Part shown: piece after piece, positions 14,031-14,748 of the stretch
Numbering within the stretch: the stretch's first letter is position 1
Layout: the number at the start of each line of letters is the position of its first letter
DNA from: Sphingomonadaceae bacterium
GTDB lineage: Bacteria; Pseudomonadota; Alphaproteobacteria; Sphingomonadales; Sphingomonadaceae
Reading direction: 5' to 3'
Assembly (NCBI GenBank): GCA_947451875.1
Contig: CANGBE010000013.1
Span: 1-14,748 of the forward strand
Length of the DNA stretch: 14,748 bases
Translations under genes and position numbers: made by a program
The notes under the pieces: generated by a model
What the model saw: only the letters and a program-made list of their open reading frames with translations
What the model was told of the DNA's origin: nothing
The model's database searches: none

Positions 14031-14049
<19 letters not shown>
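13945..14049 (-). CDS. Possible 34-residue small ORF after uvrB
   Basis: A GTG-started frame (14047-14049) overlaps the last codons of uvrB in another frame and runs to TAG at 13945-13947. Its last part (NGQLDIDRFRQFIASAPIF) has a protein-like mix of charged and hydrophobic residues, but no strong ribosome binding site is seen (only GAGAGAG some way upstream). It could be a real small protein coupled to uvrB, a remnant of a longer gene, or chance. It covers most of the 142-base gap between the lipoprotein and uvrB genes, which otherwise shows no terminator or promoter that I can support. Confidence 0.15.

Positions 14050-14748
<699 letters not shown>

Overview
The window looks like chromosomal DNA of a high-GC alphaproteobacterium, most likely a sphingomonad (Novosphingobium/Sphingobium type). 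The reasons are the TonB-dependent receptor tail next to a catabolic cluster, the divergent hemC-hemD-mitofilin-like / tsaD-gpsA arrangement familiar from this order, and the consistently GC-rich third codon positions. The genus is inference; no rRNA or tRNA lies in the window.

Positions 1-6640 form an accessory, catabolic-looking region, all on the + strand. It opens with the last codons of a probable TonB-dependent receptor and a strong 13-bp terminator hairpin. Then come a QsuD-type quinate/shikimate dehydrogenase (124-1032), a PAPS-type sulfotransferase (1134-2324) whose ribosome binding site lies inside a perfect 8-bp inverted repeat, and a TetR/AcrR regulator (2368-3045). A tight four-gene set follows: a TauD/TfdA-type Fe(II)/2-oxoglutarate dioxygenase (3112-3924), a 3-ketosteroid-dehydrogenase-like flavoprotein (3977-5674), a CoxG-like SRPBCC protein with an amphipathic C-terminal tail (5682-6215) and a SnoaL-like protein (6212-6640). 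A candidate promoter and shared half-sites flank tetR. The set reads as a regulated pathway for an unidentified alicyclic (ring) substrate: hydroxylation, alcohol oxidation, ring dehydrogenation, possible isomerisation or hydration, and possible sulfonation. The substrate cannot be read from the sequence.

Positions 6673-9226 (- strand) hold the haem genes hemC and hemD, followed by a mitofilin/Mic60-like membrane protein. From 9271 to 13337 (+ strand) four genes are chained by stop/start overlaps: tsaD (tRNA t6A synthesis), gpsA (glycerol-3-phosphate for phospholipids), a polysaccharide flippase-like membrane protein, and a small membrane-anchored helix-hairpin-helix protein. A small lipoprotein (13334-13888, - strand) converges on this chain. 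The window ends inside the C-terminal third of uvrB (14031 to the right edge, - strand).

No CRISPR array, insertion sequence, integrase or tRNA was seen. Gaps between genes are short; the longest is about 140 bases, between the lipoprotein and uvrB. The most novel material is the 124-6640 cluster, especially the pairing of a KstD-like flavoprotein with a CoxG-like protein.
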